From assembly GCA_963779515.1 (NCBI GenBank), contig CAVZYN010000016.1, forward strand, positions 1 to 40,306: DNA of 40,306 nt, in the 5' to 3' direction. The DNA comes from CAVZYN01 sp963779515 (GTDB lineage Bacteria; Pseudomonadota; Alphaproteobacteria; Rhizobiales; Hyphomicrobiaceae). The notes beneath the pieces are model-generated. The model saw only the letters and a program-made list of their open reading frames with translations, searched no databases and was not told the DNA's origin. Within the stretch, counting starts at the first letter, position 1; every line of letters begins with the position of its first letter. Shown in pieces: positions 14,833 through 23,417 of the stretch. A program made the position numbers and the translations under genes.

Positions 14833-16338
14833 TCAATTGATCCGCTCTTCGAGACCGAACTCGCGCATCTTCCGGTAGAGTGTCGAGCGGCCGATGTTCA
14901 ACCGCTTGGCGACTTCGGTCATGTGACCCCGGTAGCGACCGAGGGCAAGACGGATCATGTCCGCTTCGATGGCTTCGAGAGAGCGGATCTCACCGGCCTC
15001 ATCAATAGCTGCGATGCCGATCGAGCTGCTTCCGTCACTCGCCACTTCAATCGTCCGCGGAATGATGTCCTCCGCGCCGAGCATCACCGGACCCGTGATA
15101 ACGGGACGCGGATCGACATTGGCGGGTGCGACCGGAACAACCGCGCGGAAGCCTTCGACATGGGCCGCGATCTGCGGGAAATCGTCCACCGTCAGCTGAT
15201 TGCCATCGGCGAGGACGACCGCGCGGAACACGGCGTTCTCGAGCTGGCGCACGTTGCCGGGCCAGGAATAGCTCGACAGCATCTCGACGACGTCTTCAGA
15301 GATGCCGGTCAGACGTTTGCCCTCTTCGGCCGCAAAGCGGGCAAGGAAGTGACGGGCCAGTTCCGGCACATCGTCCAGGCGTTCGCGGAGCGGGGGAACC
15401 CAAACCGGGAAGACGTTGAGGCGATAGTAGAGGTCTTCGCGAAACTTGCCGTCCTTGACCAATTGGATCATGTCGCGATTGGTCGCGGAGATCAGGCGGA
15501 AATTGACCTTCACCGGCCGTTTGGCGCCGACCGGATCAATCTCACCTTCTTGCAGCGCGCGCAGCAACTTGACTTGGGCATCGAGTGGCAATTCGCCGAC
15601 TTCATCGAGGAACAGCGTGCCACCGTCAGCTTCCTGGAATTTGCCGATCCGCTTGTCGACGGCTCCCGTGAAGGCGCCCTTCTCGTGACCGAACAGAATG
15701 CTTTCGACCAGGTTTTCAGGGATCGCACCGCAGTTGACGGTGATGAAGGGCTTGCCCGCACGTTCGCTCTCGCCTTGGATGGCACGGGCGATCAGCTCTT
15801 TGCCGACGCCCGATTCACCCTCGATCAGAACCGGGATGTTAGAAGCCGCGGAGCGTTTGCCCAGCGAGATGACGCGGCGCATCGCTTCACCGCGAATGAT
15901 CAGGTCATTGAACGTCAATGTGCCTTCCGCGGTCTTGCGGATGCGCGTGATTTCGCCCTGCAACGCTTCGATTTTCAAAGCGCTCTTGATGGAGATCTCG
16001 AGACGTTCGATCGAAGCGGGCTTGACCACGAAGTCGGTGGCGCCAGCGCGCATCGCGTTGATGGCCGCGTCGATCGATCCGTGCGCAGTCTGCACGATGA
16101 TCGGCGGGGTGCCGGGTTTGTTACCGACGCGCTCCAGCACGCCCATGCCATCGAGGCCGGGCATCACCATATCGAGGAGGACGAGGGAGATCGATCCGCC
16201 ATCAGGGGATTCGAGGATCTGCAGGGCTTGTTCACCGCCCTGAGCACTCTTGGTCTCGTAGCCGAGACGCTTGATGGCTTCTTCGAGAATACGACGTTGA
16301 ACAGGATCGTCATCGACGACCAATACGCGCTTGACCAT
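14833..16338 (-). CDS. NtrC-family sigma-54-dependent response regulator
   Basis: A 501-aa protein with the full NtrC layout. Receiver 1-120 starts VKRVLVVDDDPVQRR, with phospho-acceptor Asp56 in LVLLDMVMPG and Lys in VVKPAS. The AAA+ domain has Walker A GESGVGKE (174-181), the sigma-54 contact loop GAFTGA (221-226), Walker B GGTLFLDEVGE (239-249) and the arginine-finger region FREDLYYRLNVFPV. A Fis-type HTH closes the protein (TEVAKRLNIGRSTLYRKMREF). A linker of ~90 residues between AAA+ and HTH is longer than usual. Start ATG 16338 has a GAG-type Shine-Dalgarno; an in-frame GTG at 16353 is possible. No cognate kinase is adjacent, so it is an orphan regulator here. The family call is certain; the target genes are not known. 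Confidence 0.95.
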   Translation of the reverse strand: MVKRVLVVDDDPVQRRILEEAIKRLGYETKSAQGGEQALQILESPDGGSISLVLLDMVMPGLDGMGVLERVGNKPGTPPIIVQTAHGSIDAAINAMRAGATDFVVKPASIERLEISIKSALKIEALQGEITRIRKTAEGTLTFNDLIIRGEAMRRVISLGKRSAASNIPVLIEGESGVGKELIARAIQGESERAGKPFITVNCGAIPENLVESILFGHEKGAFTGAVDKRIGKFQEADGGTLFLDEVGELPLDAQVKLLRALQEGEIDPVGAKRPVKVNFRLISATNRDMIQLVKDGKFREDLYYRLNVFPVWVPPLRERLDDVPELARHFLARFAAEEGKRLTGISEDVVEMLSSYSWPGNVRQLENAVFRAVVLADGNQLTVDDFPQIAAHVEGFRAVVPVAPANVDPRPVITGPVMLGAEDIIPRTIEVASDGSSSIGIAAIDEAGEIRSLEAIEADMIRLALGRYRGHMTEVAKRLNIGRSTLYRKMREFGLEERIN

Positions 16339-16551
16339 GGCTTCACTCGGCACTCTACGCTACGGGACACAACATGCAGCCCTGACCCCGAAAACGGTTC
16401 AGGATCAAACACAAGGCTACGCTCGACTAACTTACAGGCGTTAGAATGCCCGACATCGGTAAACGTTTCGTTTCGATACGATCGCAAATGACGCTTTTCG
16501 CCGGAACGGTGCGCGAGCGCCGCTCTTTGGGTTGTGCCAAGCCTGGACGCA

Positions 16552-16567
16552 TGGCACATGCGTTGGC
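16552..16567 (+). promoter_or_regulatory. Near-consensus sigma-54 (-24/-12) promoter candidate
   Basis: TGGCACATGCGTTGGC at this position fits TGGCAC-R-N4-TTGC except that the last C of the -12 element is G. It lies 28 bp before the start codon of the oligoendopeptidase gene, leaving room for a start site about 18 bp ahead of the ATG and the GGAG ribosome site at 16583-16586. A sigma-54 activator is encoded divergently next door. The mismatch is at a usually invariant base, so this is weak. Confidence 0.25.
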
Positions 16568-16594
16568 CAGAAACGTCATGACGGAGACTGCAGA

Positions 16595-18454
16595 ATGGCC
16601 GTTCGCGCGCAGATTGGACTGGCCGGGATCAGATTGGCCGCAGCCGCTTCGGGCGGCACGCTGGAACCCGACCTCGGCGCGATGCCCGAGTGGCGTCTCG
16701 ACGATCTCTATCCAGGGCCCCAGTCCAAGGCGGTCGCGACCGACCTTGCCAAGGCCGCCAGCATGGCAGCCGATATCGAGAGCCGCTACAAAGGAAAGAT
16801 CGCGGCGACGGCGGCGAACGGGGCGGATCTGGCGGCTGCAATCCAGATCTACGAGGACCTGTCTGATCTCGTTGGACGGCTCGGGTCTTATGCCGGGCTG
16901 CTGTATGCCGCCAATACGGCGGATCCTGAGCGCGCAAAATTTTACGGCGACATCCAAGAGAAAATCACCAACATCACGACCGATCTGATCTTCTTCGAAC
17001 TCGAACTCAATCAGATCGACGACACCACGCTCGAACAGGCGCTCGAGACCCCGGCGCTGCAAAGGTATCGCTCGTGGTTCGCGGATCTGCGTAAAGAGAA
17101 GCCGTATCAGCTCGACGAACAACTGGAAAAGCTGTTCCACGAAAAGTCGATGACGTCGCGCGCCTCTTGGAACCGCCTCTTCAACGAGACGATGACGGCA
17201 CTGCGCTTCAATGTGACGGGCGAAGCTGAACCGCTGGCGCTGGAGCCGACACTCAATCTGCTGACGAGCCCGCTTGGTGCAAAGCGAAAAGCCGGCGCGG
17301 AGGCACTGGCCGTTTCGTTCAAGGACAACATCCGGCTGTTCACGCTCATCACCAATACGCTCGCCAAGGACAAGGAAATCTCCGATCGCTGGCGCGGCTT
17401 CAAGGACGTCGCGGACAGCCGCCACCTTGCCAACCGCGTCGAAGGCGAGGTGGTCGATGCGCTGGTTGCCGCGGTTCAAGATGCGTATCCGAGGACCGCG
17501 CACCGTTACTATGCCATGAAGGCCAAGTGGCTCGGCATGAAGCGGCTTGCGCATTGGGATCGCAATGCGCCGCTCCCCGAAAAACCCGAACGCGTCATGA
17601 CCTGGCGCGACGCCGAGCGCACGGTCTTGACCGCCTATGCCGGGTTCGCACCCGAGATGGCGGCGATCGCCAAGCGCTTCTTCGACAGCAACTGGATCGA
17701 TGCGCCGGTGCGCGATGGCAAATCGCCGGGCGCATTCTCGCATCCGACCGTTCCGTCGGCGCATCCCTATATCCTGATGAACTATCAAGGCAAGGCGCGC
17801 GATGTGATGACGCTCGCGCACGAACTGGGCCATGGCGTGCATCAGGTGCTGGCCGCTCCACAGGGCCCGTTGCTGGCCAATACGCCGCTGACGCTCGCGG
17901 AAACAGCCTCCGTCTTCGGCGAGATGCTGACGTTCAAGGCACTGCTGAAAGAGACAACCGATCCGCGCGAGCGCAAGGCACTGATGGCGGGTAAGGTGGA
18001 GGACATGCTGAACACGGTCGTCCGTCAGATCGCGTTCTATTGCTTCGAGCGCAAGGTCCACGAAGCGCGCAAGGCGGGAGAGCTGACGTCGGATCAACTG
18101 GGATCGATTTGGCTTGAAGTGCAGACCGAGAGCCTAGGGCCGGCGATCGAGTTCCATCCGGGCTACGAAACCTTTTGGGCCTACATCCCCCACTTCATCC
18201 ATTCGCCGTTCTACGTCTACGCCTACGCCTTCGGCGATTGCCTCGTGAATTCGCTCTACGGGCTCTATCAGGAGGCCCACCCCGGCTTTGTCGACAAATA
18301 CTTTCAGATGCTGAAGGCGGGCGGATCGAAGCATCACTCCGAACTGCTGGCGCCGTTCGGGCTCGACGCTTCTAGACCAGAGTTCTGGGGTAAGGGGCTC
18401 AAGGTGATCGAGGGGATGATCGACGAACTCGAGGCCATGGACCGGGCCGCGTGA
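16595..18454 (+). CDS. pepF: M3-family oligoendopeptidase (PepF-like metallopeptidase)
   Basis: A 619-aa cytosolic zinc peptidase. The zinc site HELGH is at 409-413 (TLAHELGHGVHQ) and the third ligand Glu is at about 436 in PLTLAETASVFGE, the M3 arrangement HExxH...E. The upstream fold also fits M3B: MPEWRLDDLYPG, the helical N-terminal half, and KRLAHWDRNAPLP. The C-terminus reads KYFQMLKAGGSKHHSELLAPFG. It degrades short peptides of roughly 7-20 residues. I start at ATG 16595 because a GGAG sits 8 nt upstream; the frame is open from a TTG at 16532 but that extension has no family similarity. Divergent from the NtrC-type gene, with a 256-bp shared promoter region. Confidence 0.95.
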   Translation: MAVRAQIGLAGIRLAAAASGGTLEPDLGAMPEWRLDDLYPGPQSKAVATDLAKAASMAADIESRYKGKIAATAANGADLAAAIQIYEDLSDLVGRLGSYAGLLYAANTADPERAKFYGDIQEKITNITTDLIFFELELNQIDDTTLEQALETPALQRYRSWFADLRKEKPYQLDEQLEKLFHEKSMTSRASWNRLFNETMTALRFNVTGEAEPLALEPTLNLLTSPLGAKRKAGAEALAVSFKDNIRLFTLITNTLAKDKEISDRWRGFKDVADSRHLANRVEGEVVDALVAAVQDAYPRTAHRYYAMKAKWLGMKRLAHWDRNAPLPEKPERVMTWRDAERTVLTAYAGFAPEMAAIAKRFFDSNWIDAPVRDGKSPGAFSHPTVPSAHPYILMNYQGKARDVMTLAHELGHGVHQVLAAPQGPLLANTPLTLAETASVFGEMLTFKALLKETTDPRERKALMAGKVEDMLNTVVRQIAFYCFERKVHEARKAGELTSDQLGSIWLEVQTESLGPAIEFHPGYETFWAYIPHFIHSPFYVYAYAFGDCLVNSLYGLYQEAHPGFVDKYFQMLKAGGSKHHSELLAPFGLDASRPEFWGKGLKVIEGMIDELEAMDRAA

Positions 18455-18624
18455 TCACGCAATCCCATGAAATATAATGATAACTCTTTCCTGATCGGTC
18501 GATGCGGGTGCGCGCGGGGCTGACGGGCGTGACAAATCCGCAAGATCTCTTCCCCGGCGCAAGACATCAGAGTATAAGCCGCCCCCATTCGCCCTAAACG
18601 GCGTACACATAATCGAGGTGCCTC

Positions 18625-20526
18625 ATGGCACAATCCACCACCGCGGCGGGCGAAGCAGCGGACCAATCGCATCCCGGCAAGCTATGGGCGCTCACATTGG
18701 GCTCCATTGGGGTGGTGTATGGCGATATCGGGACCAGCCCGCTCTACGCTTTCAAGGAAGCGATCACGGCGGCCAAAGAACATGGCATGGCCGGTGAAAC
18801 GGCAATAATCGGCATTCTGTCGCTGATGGTTTGGACACTGATCTTGATTGTGACGCTCAAGTACGTGTTCGTTTTGTTGCGGGCGGACAACCGCGGCGAA
18901 GGCGGAACATTCGCGCTGATGGCATTGGGGCAATCGGTTGCAAAGCGATCCGCGCCGCTCTTGCTCCTCCTGGGCGTCGCCGGAGCAGCCTTCTTCTATG
19001 GCGACTCGATCATCACGCCCGCGATCTCGGTGCTCTCGGCCGTCGAGGGTTTGAGCCTAATTACGCCAAGGCTCGAGAAATTCGTCGTTCCAACCGCTGT
19101 CGTCATTCTTGTGGCGCTGTTTTCAGTGCAGTCGCGCGGCACCGAGAAGGTCGCCAAATTCTTTGGACCCATCATGGTCCTGTGGTTCGTCGTTCTCGCG
19201 ATCGGCGGCCTCATCCACATCGGTGATGATCTTTCTGTCTTCCGTGCCCTCAACCCGCTGCGTGGCGTGCAGTTCGTGACGTCGCAGGGTTTTCTCGGTC
19301 TGACCGTCATGGGCCTCGTGTTCCTCGCGGCGACCGGTGCCGAAGCGCTGTACGCCGATCTCGGCCACTTTGGCCGAAAGCCAATTCAGCTGGCGTGGAT
19401 CCTGCTTGTCCTGCCAGCGCTGATGTTGAACTATTTTGGCCAGGCGGCTTTGTTGTTGGCCGATCCCGAAGCGATCAAGCATCCGTTCTACCGGCTTTAT
19501 CCAAACTGGGCGCTGGTGCCGATGGTGTGCCTCGCGACCGTCGCGACAGTGATCGCCAGCCAAGCCGTGATCACGGGCGCATTCTCGATCACGCGACAGG
19601 CGATACAGCTCGGCCTGTTGCCACGCCTCGAGATCAAGCACACGTCGGAGAGCATGGCGGGCCAGATCTATCTGCCGCGCGTCAACTACCTGTTGCTCGC
19701 CGGCGTTCTAGGCGTCGTTTTCATTTTCAAAAGTTCGAGCAATCTTGCGGCGGCCTATGGCGTGTCCGTCACCGCCGCCATGGTGATCGACAGCCTGATG
19801 GCGTTCTTCGTCATCTGGAAATGCTGGAAATGGCCCGTCTGGAAGGCGGCGGCCTTGATCGTGCCGTTGCTGCTGATCGAAGAGGCCTTCTTGACGGCGA
19901 ACCTCATGAAGGTCGCGGAGGGCGGCTGGTTCCCGTTGATGATCGGCGCGATCATCGCCCTTCTGATGCTGACGTGGACGCGGGGCTCCAAGGTCCTGAT
20001 GCGCGCGACCCGCAAGGGCGAAGCGGAGCTCGACTGGCTGGTTCGCAAGCTCGAGGCCAAGCCACCGCATCGGGTGCCTGGCACCGCGGTGTTCTTGACC
20101 GGCGATCCCAATGCCGCGCCGACCTCGCTGATGCACAACCTCAAGCACAACCGCGTGCTGCATGAGCGCAACGTCATATTGACAATCCGGACAGAAGACA
20201 CGCCGCGCGTGGCGCGTCACGACCGGATCAGCGTCGAAGAGATCTCCGACACGTTTTCGCGCGTCACGGCCCGCTACGGCTTCATGGAAACACCCAGCGT
20301 TCCGAAAATCCTGGATCACTGCCGGCGCAAAGACCTCAACATCGACATCTCGGCGACATCGTTCTTTCTCTCGCGGCGCTCGCTGAAGCCGACGGTGAAA
20401 TCGGAAATGCCGCGCTGGCAGGAATACATTTTCATCTGGATGGCGGGCACCGCGGCGGACGCCACGGAGTACTTCCGGATTCCGTCGGATCGGGTGGTCG
20501 AAGTCGGCACACAGGTGCTCGTTTAA
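18625..20526 (+). CDS. kup: Kup low-affinity potassium uptake transporter
   Basis: A 633-aa K+/H+ symporter. The family signature GVVYGDIGTSPLYAFKEA is near residues 28-45, followed by RADNRGEGGTFALMAL (loop after TM2) and FFYGDSIITPAISVLSAVEG. About 12 hydrophobic segments cover residues 25-460, and a cytosolic C-terminal domain of ~170 residues follows (RVPGTAVFLTGDPNAAPTSL; FGFMETP-like RYGFMETPSVP). ATG 18625 is preceded by GAGG at a 6-nt spacing. The 170-bp gap upstream holds no recognisable riboswitch. The stop codon abuts that of the MFS gene on the other strand with no gap, so no separate terminator exists between the two. Confidence 0.97.
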   Translation: MAQSTTAAGEAADQSHPGKLWALTLGSIGVVYGDIGTSPLYAFKEAITAAKEHGMAGETAIIGILSLMVWTLILIVTLKYVFVLLRADNRGEGGTFALMALGQSVAKRSAPLLLLLGVAGAAFFYGDSIITPAISVLSAVEGLSLITPRLEKFVVPTAVVILVALFSVQSRGTEKVAKFFGPIMVLWFVVLAIGGLIHIGDDLSVFRALNPLRGVQFVTSQGFLGLTVMGLVFLAATGAEALYADLGHFGRKPIQLAWILLVLPALMLNYFGQAALLLADPEAIKHPFYRLYPNWALVPMVCLATVATVIASQAVITGAFSITRQAIQLGLLPRLEIKHTSESMAGQIYLPRVNYLLLAGVLGVVFIFKSSSNLAAAYGVSVTAAMVIDSLMAFFVIWKCWKWPVWKAAALIVPLLLIEEAFLTANLMKVAEGGWFPLMIGAIIALLMLTWTRGSKVLMRATRKGEAELDWLVRKLEAKPPHRVPGTAVFLTGDPNAAPTSLMHNLKHNRVLHERNVILTIRTEDTPRVARHDRISVEEISDTFSRVTARYGFMETPSVPKILDHCRRKDLNIDISATSFFLSRRSLKPTVKSEMPRWQEYIFIWMAGTAADATEYFRIPSDRVVEVGTQVLV

Positions 20527-21768
20527 TCAGCGGCTCGCGGGCTCGGCCGGCTGGCGGCGATACCACGCCGCCATCACCTCCATGGCGATGGCCGCCATCG
20601 CCGAGACCGCCAGCAGAACCTGCGTGCTGACCGTGTAGCCATATCTTTCCGCGAGCACGGCGAAAACCATCGGCGCGACCGCGTTGAGCAGCAGATAGGG
20701 CGTCGCTAGAATGCCCAACACGGCGCCGTAGCCCTCACGCCCGAACAGCGCCAGCGGCACCGCGCCGCGCACGATCGTCGTCAAGCCATTGGCAATCCCA
20801 AACACCATCGTGAAAGCGAACGCTGTCGTGTAGCTGGCGCCGCCGAGCAAAAGTATTGCGAAGGACAGCGGCAGAAACGCCAGCGTGATGCGCCCGAGCG
20901 TGACTGGATTGAGATTGCGCCCGAAAACCAGCTCGCAGACGCGGCCACCCACCTGCGCGAAGCCCTTCAGCGATGCCAACGTCACGGCGGCGGCAAGCGA
21001 AACTCCTGACGCCTCGATGAGCGGCACCAGATGCGCCGCCATGGCCCCGTAGACGAACGCCGAGATGGCCAGGACCAAGCCGAACAGGATCATGCCACGC
21101 GTGCGCGCCGCACCTTGGAGCGGTGGCGCGGACGGTGCGGCGGCGGTCTGCGCCTCCGGTGAGCCGGCCGACGCCGCCGCCTCGCGCCGTGCGAGACCAA
21201 ACCAATGCAGCGGCAGGCAGACCAGCAGATTGATGGCGGCGAAGATGATGAGCGTCGTGCGCCACCCATAGGCGCCGTTGAGCCAATGCCCGATCGGCCA
21301 GAATACGGTCGATGCAAAGCCGCCGAAGAGCGTGAGGTAGGAGATGGCGCGCCGGCCGCGCGTTGGCGTCACCTGTACGATCGAGGCGAACGCCGCATCG
21401 TAGAGCGTCATGCGCATGGCAAGGCCGACGATCGCCCACGCGGCAAGATAGGCCCACGGCGCCGTCGCCATTGCGACCAGCGCCAGGCTCAACGCCGTCG
21501 CGATCGAGCCGGCGGACATGATCATGCGGCCGCCCTTGGCGTCGATCAGCCGCCCCATCGGCGCGGAGATGACCGCGGACGCGAGCAAGCCAGCGGTCAA
21601 GCCGCCGAAGACCAAACCTTGGCTCCACCCGGTTTCGGCGGCGATCGGCCGGCCCAGAATGCCGAGGGCGTAAAGCGTCGTGCCCCACGCGATGATCTGA
21701 GTGATGCCGAGCGCGGTGACGGCCTGCACCACCGGATCACGCAGGCCTTGCGACGGGCGCGACGGCAT
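20527..21768 (-). CDS. Major facilitator superfamily transporter
   Basis: A 413-aa inner-membrane protein with 12 predicted hydrophobic segments in two halves, split by a Ala/Pro-rich central loop near 190-215 (SPEAQTAAAPSAPP). The MFS motif-A-like loop after TM2 reads SAPMGRLIDAKGGRMIM (about 66-82). The N-terminus GITQIIAWGTTLYALGIL and the second-half FAFTMVFGIANGLTTIVRGA fit the MFS_1 family, with some resemblance to monocarboxylate/oxalate-type members. The substrate cannot be called. It is convergent with kup with zero spacing and is followed upstream by the gene-poor repeat region. Confidence 0.9.
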   Translation of the reverse strand: MPSRPSQGLRDPVVQAVTALGITQIIAWGTTLYALGILGRPIAAETGWSQGLVFGGLTAGLLASAVISAPMGRLIDAKGGRMIMSAGSIATALSLALVAMATAPWAYLAAWAIVGLAMRMTLYDAAFASIVQVTPTRGRRAISYLTLFGGFASTVFWPIGHWLNGAYGWRTTLIIFAAINLLVCLPLHWFGLARREAAASAGSPEAQTAAAPSAPPLQGAARTRGMILFGLVLAISAFVYGAMAAHLVPLIEASGVSLAAAVTLASLKGFAQVGGRVCELVFGRNLNPVTLGRITLAFLPLSFAILLLGGASYTTAFAFTMVFGIANGLTTIVRGAVPLALFGREGYGAVLGILATPYLLLNAVAPMVFAVLAERYGYTVSTQVLLAVSAMAAIAMEVMAAWYRRQPAEPASR

Positions 21769-21986
21769 CAGAGGCGCGACCTCTTGGAAACAGCCTCTTG
21801 GGACATGGTGCGGGCCTGGAATCGATGATCGGCAAAGAGTAGTTCATTCTGTTGCCCGGCGCACGCGACGCCGGCGCGCGGCAGCCTTGCTCGCGATCCG
21901 GAGACGTCAGGCGACCTCTGCTCACGTTGCGTGTAAAATTCCGCGCCGCACACCGGCAGATCAAGGTTACGAAAGATCGTAAATTC

Positions 21987-22145
21987 ATGATGCGGTGCAC
22001 GCGTCACCGCATTCATGCCCGCACCTCACTGTTCGTGGCATCGACAGCTGTTGTCATTTTCGCTGCGGCAATGGTGGTCCGTGCCGGCAACGTGCCGCAA
22101 GGGCGGCGGCGTCCCGTGACCTGCCAAGCGGGCGGTTGGCGATGA
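21987..22145 (+). CDS. Doubtful small membrane peptide (52 aa)
   Basis: The frame starts ATG ATG and encodes a basic N-terminus (MMRCTRHRIHARTS) followed by one hydrophobic stretch (LFVASTAVVIFAAAMVVRA) and a basic tail. The last ten residues (RPVTCQAGGWR) are encoded inside the first copy of the 99-bp repeat, so the repeat supplies the stop codon. No good Shine-Dalgarno is visible. It may be a real single-pass peptide truncated by repeat insertion, or chance. Confidence 0.2.
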   Translation: MMRCTRHRIHARTSLFVASTAVVIFAAAMVVRAGNVPQGRRRPVTCQAGGWR

Positions 22146-22211
22146 ATGTGGGAGCCCATCCCCGACGGGTTGCGAGCCCATCGCCGATTCGCGCAAAAAA
22201 AGCGCTTGGCG
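22114..22211 (+). repeat. Dispersed repeat, copy 1 (~98 bp)
   Basis: Starts CCGTGACCTGCCAAGCGGGC and ends CGCTTGGCG. It is close to copy 2 at 22271-22369 over its whole length, differing by scattered substitutions and a short A-run indel. GCCAAGCG (22123-22130) and CGCTTGGC (22203-22210) are perfect terminal inverted repeats. Inside lie two ~22-nt tandem subrepeats beginning GAGCCCATC (22152 and 22174). Open frames through it on the minus strand give a repeated peptide GMGSHIHRQ-PAWQVT but no plausible protein. Confidence 0.8.
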
Positions 22212-22270
22212 AGATGCCTGTGCCCGTTGAAGCGACGCAAGGGCGGCCGACGGCATGCCAACGCGTCGTG

Positions 22271-22369
22271 CCGTGACCTGCCAAGCAGGCGATTGGCGAT
22301 GGATGTGGGAGCCCATCCCCGACGGGTTGCGAGCCCATGGCGAATACGCGCAAAAACAATCGCTTGGCG
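22271..22369 (+). repeat. Dispersed repeat, copy 2 (~99 bp)
   Basis: Direct copy of 22114-22211, offset by 157 bp. The block from 22303 to 22338 (ATGTGGGAGCCCATCCCCGA onward to GAGCCCAT) is identical between copies. GCGATTG (22290s) and CAATCGC (22358s) can pair, so the hairpin potential is kept although the sequence has drifted, suggesting the folded form matters or that both derive from a palindromic parent. It ends 23 bp before the stop of the EamA gene. Confidence 0.8.
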
Positions 22370-22392
22370 GGGTCATTCCGGCCGTGCGGCGA

Positions 22393-23316
22393 TCACCGAT
22401 CTCGTTTGAGCGGCGGGCCTACAAGCCAGACGCCAAGGCACGCCGCCGCCATGCCGGCCCAGACGAGTGGCGGGAACGGCTCGCCAAGAACGAGCCACGC
22501 GAAGGCCGCGCTGCAGGGCGGTACAAGAAAGAGAAGCGCCGTCGCGCGTGTGGCTTGGCCGTAGCGCACCATCGCCAAGAGAAGCGTCATCGCGACAATG
22601 GAATTGCCGACAACGAGATAAGCGAGCGAGATCGCGAACGGCCAATTCCAATCGATGTGGAAACTTTCGAGCGGCCAGGCGATTGCGAGCGCGATGACAC
22701 ACGCAACGCCGCACTGCACGATGCTCGCGACGATCGGATGCTGGGACGAGCCGAACCGCTTTTCCCACAGCGTGCCGGCGGTGATGAAGAGGAGCGCGAG
22801 GGCCGCCGCCGCGATGCCAGCGCGGGTCGCATCGCCGGAGCCCGCCTTGGCGAGCACCACCACGATGGCGCCCGCGAGCCCGAGCAGAAGTCCGATCCAC
22901 ACCGTGCCGCCGACCTTTTCGCCCGCGATCTTCGGCACGCACAGCGCCACCAGGATCGGCTGCAAGGCGAGAATGATGCCGAGGCCCGCCGCCGAGACGC
23001 CGACTTTCACGGCGATGTTGGTGAGCGCGAAGTAGATGCCTTGGATCAGCGCGCCGACGATCGCGAGGTTGATCCACTCGCGCCGCGTCGCGGGTAGCGG
23101 CGGGCGCAGGATGAGGTAGGCCGGGATCAGCAGCGCCAGCACGCCGAGATAGCGGACCGCGAGAAAGAACAGCGGCTCGCTCGACTCGAGCCCGACGCGC
23201 ACGGGCACGTAGCCGGCCGACCACAGCAGCACGAACGCCCACGGCGCGAACTTGAGCCACCGAGGTGGCACGAGCGGCGGCTGTGACGGGACCGGCTCAG
23301 ATTGTGCGGACGACAC
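22393..23316 (-). CDS. EamA/DMT-family transporter
   Basis: A 307-aa inner-membrane protein with about 10 hydrophobic segments forming two EamA repeats. The first runs roughly 25-150 (FAPWAFVLLWSAGYVPVRVG through GIILALQPILVAL) and the second 165-300 (TAGTLWEKRFG through LVPPCSAAFAWLVLGEPFP). The PxxxxxxxxxLGE ending of the last repeat is typical of drug/metabolite transporters. Substrate unknown. I start at GTG 23316, which has AGAGG 7 nt upstream; the frame is open to a TTG at 23349. The start lies inside the first of several CCAAGTGG repeats. Confidence 0.88.
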   Translation of the reverse strand: MSSAQSEPVPSQPPLVPPRWLKFAPWAFVLLWSAGYVPVRVGLESSEPLFFLAVRYLGVLALLIPAYLILRPPLPATRREWINLAIVGALIQGIYFALTNIAVKVGVSAAGLGIILALQPILVALCVPKIAGEKVGGTVWIGLLLGLAGAIVVVLAKAGSGDATRAGIAAAALALLFITAGTLWEKRFGSSQHPIVASIVQCGVACVIALAIAWPLESFHIDWNWPFAISLAYLVVGNSIVAMTLLLAMVRYGQATRATALLFLVPPCSAAFAWLVLGEPFPPLVWAGMAAACLGVWLVGPPLKRDR

Positions 23317-23395
23317 CAAGTGGCCTCTCGACTTCCCGAGCGGACCCAAGCTGGATCACGGGGTCACTTGGGGGCCACTTGGGGGGGCCACTTGG
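23316..23395. repeat. Repeated CCAAGTGG(CC) boxes upstream of the EamA gene
   Basis: CCAAGTGGCC at 23316-23325 is inverted as GGCCACTTGG at 23373-23382 and again at 23386-23395; a shorter CACTTGG is at 23365-23371. The three right-hand copies have spacings of 11 and 13 bp. They lie 50-80 bp upstream of the EamA start, where a promoter or operator would be, and beyond the clpA stop. Could be a regulator array or simple slippage of a G-rich unit. Confidence 0.6.
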
Positions 23396-23417
23396 AATGC
23401 GGGCGACCCGACAGTAG

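Larger units (their letters stand above)
21769..22392. other. 624-bp gap without a confident gene
   Basis: This gap between the MFS gene start and the EamA gene stop holds two copies of a ~99-bp imperfect direct repeat in its right half and one doubtful 52-codon reading frame in its left half. No tRNA or riboswitch is recognisable. The promoter for the minus-strand MFS gene must lie in its left ~150 bp, but no clear -35/-10 pair stands out. Confidence 0.6.

Noticed and set aside
14923..16491. Long plus-strand frame (522 codons) opposite the sigma-54 activator
   Set aside because: It is the antisense shadow of a gene with unmistakable receiver, AAA+ and HTH motifs; its translation is Arg/Asp/His-rich and matches nothing I recognise.
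16427..18097. Long minus-strand frame (556 codons) opposite the oligoendopeptidase
   Set aside because: Shadow of the peptidase coding strand in GC-rich DNA; no family motifs.
18455..18624. Potassium or c-di-AMP riboswitch ahead of kup
   Set aside because: No recognisable conserved core or terminator/anti-terminator pair in the 170-bp leader.
22114..22369. CRISPR-like array
   Set aside because: Only two copies, diverged, with no uniform repeat-spacer pattern and no cas genes.
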